Shown here in pieces: positions 6,180-8,658 of a stretch of DNA of 8,658 nt. The DNA lies in the NCBI GenBank assembly GCA_050115555.1, contig JASFQI010000207.1, positions 1 to 8,658 of the forward strand, given 5' to 3'. Both the position numbers and the translations under genes were made by a program. Within the stretch, counting starts at the first letter, position 1, and each line of letters starts with the position of its first letter. Below the pieces are notes generated by a model. It had not been told where the DNA came from and searched no databases. It saw only the letters and a program-made list of their open reading frames with translations. The DNA is from JASFQI01 sp050115555 (lineage in GTDB: Bacteria > Desulfobacterota > DSM-4660 > Desulfatiglandales > HGW-15).

Positions 6180-7187
6180 ATGCACATCGGGGAATGGGGC
6201 TCACGGAAGCGCGTCCTGGTCATCGCGGAGATCGGAAACAACCATGAGGGAAGCTATGCTCTTGCCGAGGAGATGATCGGACGTGCGGCCGAATGTGGAG
6301 CCGGGGGAGTCAAGTTTCAGACGATCGTACCCGAGTGGCTGGTCTCCCGCGATCAGGTCGATCGACTCGCTCAGCTGGAGCGCTTCCGTCTGAGCGAAAA
6401 CGATTTTATTCGGCTTTCCGAGGTGGCCCGCGATCAAGGGGTCCTGTTCCTCTCCACGCCCTTTGATCCGGAGAGCGTTCGGTTCCTGGATTCGCTCGTG
6501 CCTGCCTTCAAGATTTCATCCAGTGACAATACGTTCTTCCCTCTCCTGAGAGCCGCAGCTGAAACCGGGAAGCCCATCCTCCTGTCCACCGGCTTGGCGG
6601 GCCTGGAGGAGGTGACCGCTGCAAGAGACTGTATCCATAAGACATGGATAGCCCGGGGCGTGAAGCAGAACCTTGCCCTGTTGCACTGCATTTCCTGCTA
6701 TCCGACTCCCTTGGAGGAGGTCAACCTGAGCGCGATCCGGGCGATCACATCCCTGGGGGTCGTTCCGGGGTACTCCGACCACACCCTGGGTATTGAGGCC
6801 GCGGTCTTGGCTTCGGCTGTGGGCGCACGGATCATTGAGAAGCACTTTACCCTGGATAAGAACTACTCGGATTTCAGAGACCACAAGCTGTCCGCAGACC
6901 CGGAAGAGATGCGCGAGCTGGTCCGGCAGGTGCAACACGTAGAGGAGTTGCTCGGAAGGGAGGACATGTTTGTTGCGGATTGTGAGAAGACGTCGGTAAG
7001 CGCGCTCAGGCGCTCCATTGCCGCAAGAAGGGATCTTTCAGCAGGCGTTTCCTTGGGTATGGAGGATTTGTGCTGGGTTCGTCCGGGCAAAGGGATCCGC
7101 CCGGGAGAGGAAGAGAAGGTCGTGGGAAGGACCCTGCGGCGGGACGTGAGAACGGGAGAGGTGATTCTTCTTGAGGACCTCGCATGA
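6180..7187 (+). CDS. NeuB-family nonulosonic acid (sialic-acid-like) synthase
   Basis: A 335-residue enzyme expected to condense phosphoenolpyruvate with a hexosamine derivative to a nine-carbon 2-keto acid. The TIM-barrel domain shows VIAEIGNNHEG (14-24), GGVKFQT (42-48), LSTPFD (91-96), KISSSDNTFFPLL (111-123), LLHCISCYPTP (167-177), PGYSDHT (196-202) and IIEKHFTLD (218-226). The C-terminal SAF (antifreeze-like) domain runs from about 274: ALRRSIAARRDLSAG, then WVRPGKGI. After the TLD the loop reads KNYSDFRDH instead of the usual PGPDH-type sequence, so the substrate loop may differ. I chose ATG 6180 because MHIGEW matches family N-termini and GGCGGA lies 6 bases upstream; in-frame starts at 6162 (GTG) and 6174 (ATG) are possible. 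The end overlaps the next gene by 4 bases. Sialic, legionaminic and pseudaminic synthases share these motifs, so the exact product is open. Confidence 0.92.
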   Translation: MHIGEWGSRKRVLVIAEIGNNHEGSYALAEEMIGRAAECGAGGVKFQTIVPEWLVSRDQVDRLAQLERFRLSENDFIRLSEVARDQGVLFLSTPFDPESVRFLDSLVPAFKISSSDNTFFPLLRAAAETGKPILLSTGLAGLEEVTAARDCIHKTWIARGVKQNLALLHCISCYPTPLEEVNLSAIRAITSLGVVPGYSDHTLGIEAAVLASAVGARIIEKHFTLDKNYSDFRDHKLSADPEEMRELVRQVQHVEELLGREDMFVADCEKTSVSALRRSIAARRDLSAGVSLGMEDLCWVRPGKGIRPGEEEKVVGRTLRRDVRTGEVILLEDLA

Positions 7188-8587
7188 GAAGCGGTTCTCA
7201 AAAAGTCATACGCTCTCTGAACATGGGAGTGGGCCTTGTCTCCCTGCTGCTGGTCGCTCTCATTGTCGTGTTTACAGAAAGCGGTGATCCGATCCTATGG
7301 GGCTTTTCCATTCGATTGTGGATATTTGTCTGTGTATTTTTCGTAGTGGGTTGCGCATTTTTTTATGTCGGAGCAAGATCCAGCCTTGCATTCAATCAGA
7401 ATGTCCTCGTGGTGATGATGTCCTGCGGCATGGGTCTCCTGGCTTCCGAGGGCCTGGTCCGCGTGCTTCAGGAGGATCCCAACCGGGTTCTTTGGGAAGT
7501 CAAAGAGCGAAGGGAGGCAGGGGAGCTCATTTATCCATCCGTAAATCCGTTGGGCCCCGGTTTGAACCGGCTGACCCCCCTGCCGAATGCCAAGACCCTT
7601 TTGAAAGACGAAGGATATGGTTGGATTACGTTTCGGGCCGATGAAAACGGGTTCAGGAACCCCGGGAACCTCTACAGCTCCAATGAGAAGTTGGACCTGT
7701 TTGCTGTGGGGGATTCCTACACCATGAGTTGCAGTGTGCCGCAGGAGAGCGACTGGATTCATCTCCTGAGAGTCCATGGAAAGATCAAGGCGTACAGTGC
7801 CGGCGTGCCGGGCGCAAGTGCGCTTCAGGAGCTGGCGATTCTGCTCAAATACGGGATCCCCAAAAGACCGGGGATCGTATTATGGGTATTCTATGATAAC
7901 GATTATGTTGGACTAACCGATGAACTGAAGCAGATCTATTTAAAACAGTGTCTTCCCGAGGATCTCCAGGAATACTTTGAGGTTGATGCTGATGAAGAGG
8001 CAGAGTATTTCTCTGACGAAGCCTTCAGGAATTGGCTGGATACTTTTTTTGAGAAGTCATCGACCTTGGATTTAGACAGCCAATGGAAGAAAAAGAAGCC
8101 GATCATCGTATGGATGCGGAAATACAGCAAGTTTATTGATTTTTTAATTGAAATAACGGATGAAAGAGTGCTGTATGAAGATGTGATACTGGAGAAAACG
8201 ATTCAGCATAAATCCTTACTTGTCAAGATATTGAAGGAAGCCAAAGCGGCCGTTCAGCACCAAAATGGTGAATTCCTCTTTATTTACCTTCCTACTTTCG
8301 CTCATTTTGTCGAAAAATATCGTGATATCTATACAAAGATCGGGGATAGAACCCTCGACATTGCCAGAGAAGCGGGCGTTCCCGTGCTCGATTTTCGGAA
8401 GGATCTCCTCAATGAACCCGACCTCTTCTCTCTCTATGCCCGTGGGCGCGAAGGGGGGCATTTCTCCGTGAAGGGGTATCGGCTTCTTTCGGATGCTGTC
8501 CTGAAAAAAATTGCAAAGGCATCACTCGCGCATTCCTCGCCCGCCTTGGCCGGACTGCGGGGTGATCCCTTATGCGTACCACGCTGA
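7184..8587 (+). CDS. Membrane-anchored SGNH/AlgX-like hydrolase or acyltransferase
   Basis: A 467-residue protein with three predicted membrane helices (about 14-30, 43-64, 72-92) followed by a large soluble domain. The DENGFRNPG motif (153-161) and VGDSYT (175-180) mark an SGNH domain: Ser178 is the likely nucleophile, GVPGAS (207-212) gives the block II glycine, YDND (237-240) the block III asparagine, and GGHFSVKGY (424-432) the catalytic His426. The usual aspartate three residues before that histidine is Glu423. Proteins of this layout recur beside O-carbamoyltransferases, SxtJ and DUF5989 and may add or remove acyl groups on extracytoplasmic glycans; the substrate is unknown. ATG 7184 overlaps the neuB stop (ATGA), with GAGGA (7173-7177) 6 bases upstream. 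Bases ~7860-8360 are far more AT-rich than the rest of the window. The last ~20 residues lie in a sequence partly repeated after the stop, so the tail may be non-native. Confidence 0.8.
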   Translation: MRSGSQKVIRSLNMGVGLVSLLLVALIVVFTESGDPILWGFSIRLWIFVCVFFVVGCAFFYVGARSSLAFNQNVLVVMMSCGMGLLASEGLVRVLQEDPNRVLWEVKERREAGELIYPSVNPLGPGLNRLTPLPNAKTLLKDEGYGWITFRADENGFRNPGNLYSSNEKLDLFAVGDSYTMSCSVPQESDWIHLLRVHGKIKAYSAGVPGASALQELAILLKYGIPKRPGIVLWVFYDNDYVGLTDELKQIYLKQCLPEDLQEYFEVDADEEAEYFSDEAFRNWLDTFFEKSSTLDLDSQWKKKKPIIVWMRKYSKFIDFLIEITDERVLYEDVILEKTIQHKSLLVKILKEAKAAVQHQNGEFLFIYLPTFAHFVEKYRDIYTKIGDRTLDIAREAGVPVLDFRKDLLNEPDLFSLYARGREGGHFSVKGYRLLSDAVLKKIAKASLAHSSPALAGLRGDPLCVPR

Positions 8588-8630
8588 AAATGCTTCGCTC
8601 GCGCCTTCCTCAAGCGTGCTGCGGGGAGAT
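8519..8630 (+). repeat. Imperfect direct repeat spanning the SGNH gene end
   Basis: Bases 8519-8538 and 8592-8611 match at 17 of 20 positions, and CTGCGGGG(T/A)GAT at 8555-8566 and 8619-8630 matches at 11 of 12. The segment between the two blocks is 16 bases in the first copy and 7 in the second, a 9-base difference that keeps the frame. The first copy reads ASLAHSSPALAGLRGDP in the gene; the second reads ASLAPSSSVLRGDS in another frame. No gene start can be supported in 8588-8658. Confidence 0.6.
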
Positions 8631-8658
8631 TCAATAAGGGCATTGGACACGTATTCCA

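Noticed and set aside
5001..6185. A 394-codon minus-strand open frame opposite the SDR gene
   Set aside because: It mirrors the codon structure of the SDR gene; no motif or ribosome binding site was found.
1892..7300. Similarity between the DUF5989 end (LIVFTEGS) and the SGNH protein's first helix (LIVVFTESG)
   Set aside because: The match is a short hydrophobic stretch plus FTE; too little to claim a fusion or a common origin.
8540..8561. CCCGC/GCGGG inverted repeat as a terminator for the SGNH gene
   Set aside because: The stem is 5 bp with a 12-base loop inside the coding sequence, and no T run follows.
8572..8637. A 21-codon frame starting at ATG 8572 near the window end
   Set aside because: It is very short, lacks a ribosome binding site and overlaps the repeat; all three frames near the end look non-coding or cannot be decided in 71 bases.

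Overview
The window is a tightly packed stretch of a bacterial surface-polysaccharide locus. All eight recognisable genes are on the + strand and no stretch over 300 bases lacks a gene. The DNA is mostly GC-rich (43 of 60 bases G or C in 4201-4260), with strong Shine-Dalgarno sequences, ATG and GTG starts and several ATGA stop/start overlaps. This fits a GC-rich, probably Gram-negative bacterium. A desulfobacterial or other 'deltaproteobacterial' source is a guess; no marker in the window settles it.

Layout. Positions 1-1408 hold the 3' part of a NodU/CmcH-type O-carbamoyltransferase, cut by the left edge. It is followed by two small membrane proteins that commonly travel with such enzymes: an SxtJ-family protein (1389-1790) and a 52-residue DUF5989/SxtK-like protein (1892-2050). 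A terminator-like hairpin (2054-2080) follows. A five-gene sugar block comes next: an SpsF-type cytidylyltransferase (2097-2855), a Gfo/Idh/MocA oxidoreductase (2852-3874), a DegT/DnrJ/EryC1 PLP aminotransferase (3959-5104), an extended-SDR NAD-dependent epimerase/dehydratase (5106-6158) and a NeuB-family nonulosonate synthase (6180-7187). The last gene (7184-8587) overlaps neuB and encodes three N-terminal membrane helices fused to an SGNH/AlgX-like domain. The final 71 bases carry a degenerate repeat of the end of that gene and no gene that can be called.

How the genes may work together (inference). The oxidoreductase, aminotransferase and SDR would build an amino sugar. The NeuB homologue would condense a hexose derivative with phosphoenolpyruvate to give a nine-carbon sialic-acid-like (nonulosonic) acid, and the SpsF homologue would activate it with CTP. 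The carbamoyltransferase and the membrane SGNH protein would decorate the sugar or its polymer with carbamoyl and possibly acyl groups. No hydrolysing epimerase (NeuC/LegG/PseG type), free-standing N-acetyltransferase or glycosyltransferase is in the window, so the pathway must be completed outside it or the product is unusual.

The most interesting points are the nonulosonate cassette sitting between SxtJ/DUF5989 and the SGNH gene, the Gfo/Idh-DegT pair feeding a NeuB enzyme, a perfect 18-bp palindrome before the aminotransferase, two long T runs in sxtJ, and an AT-rich island plus a frame-preserving repeat at the end of the SGNH gene.
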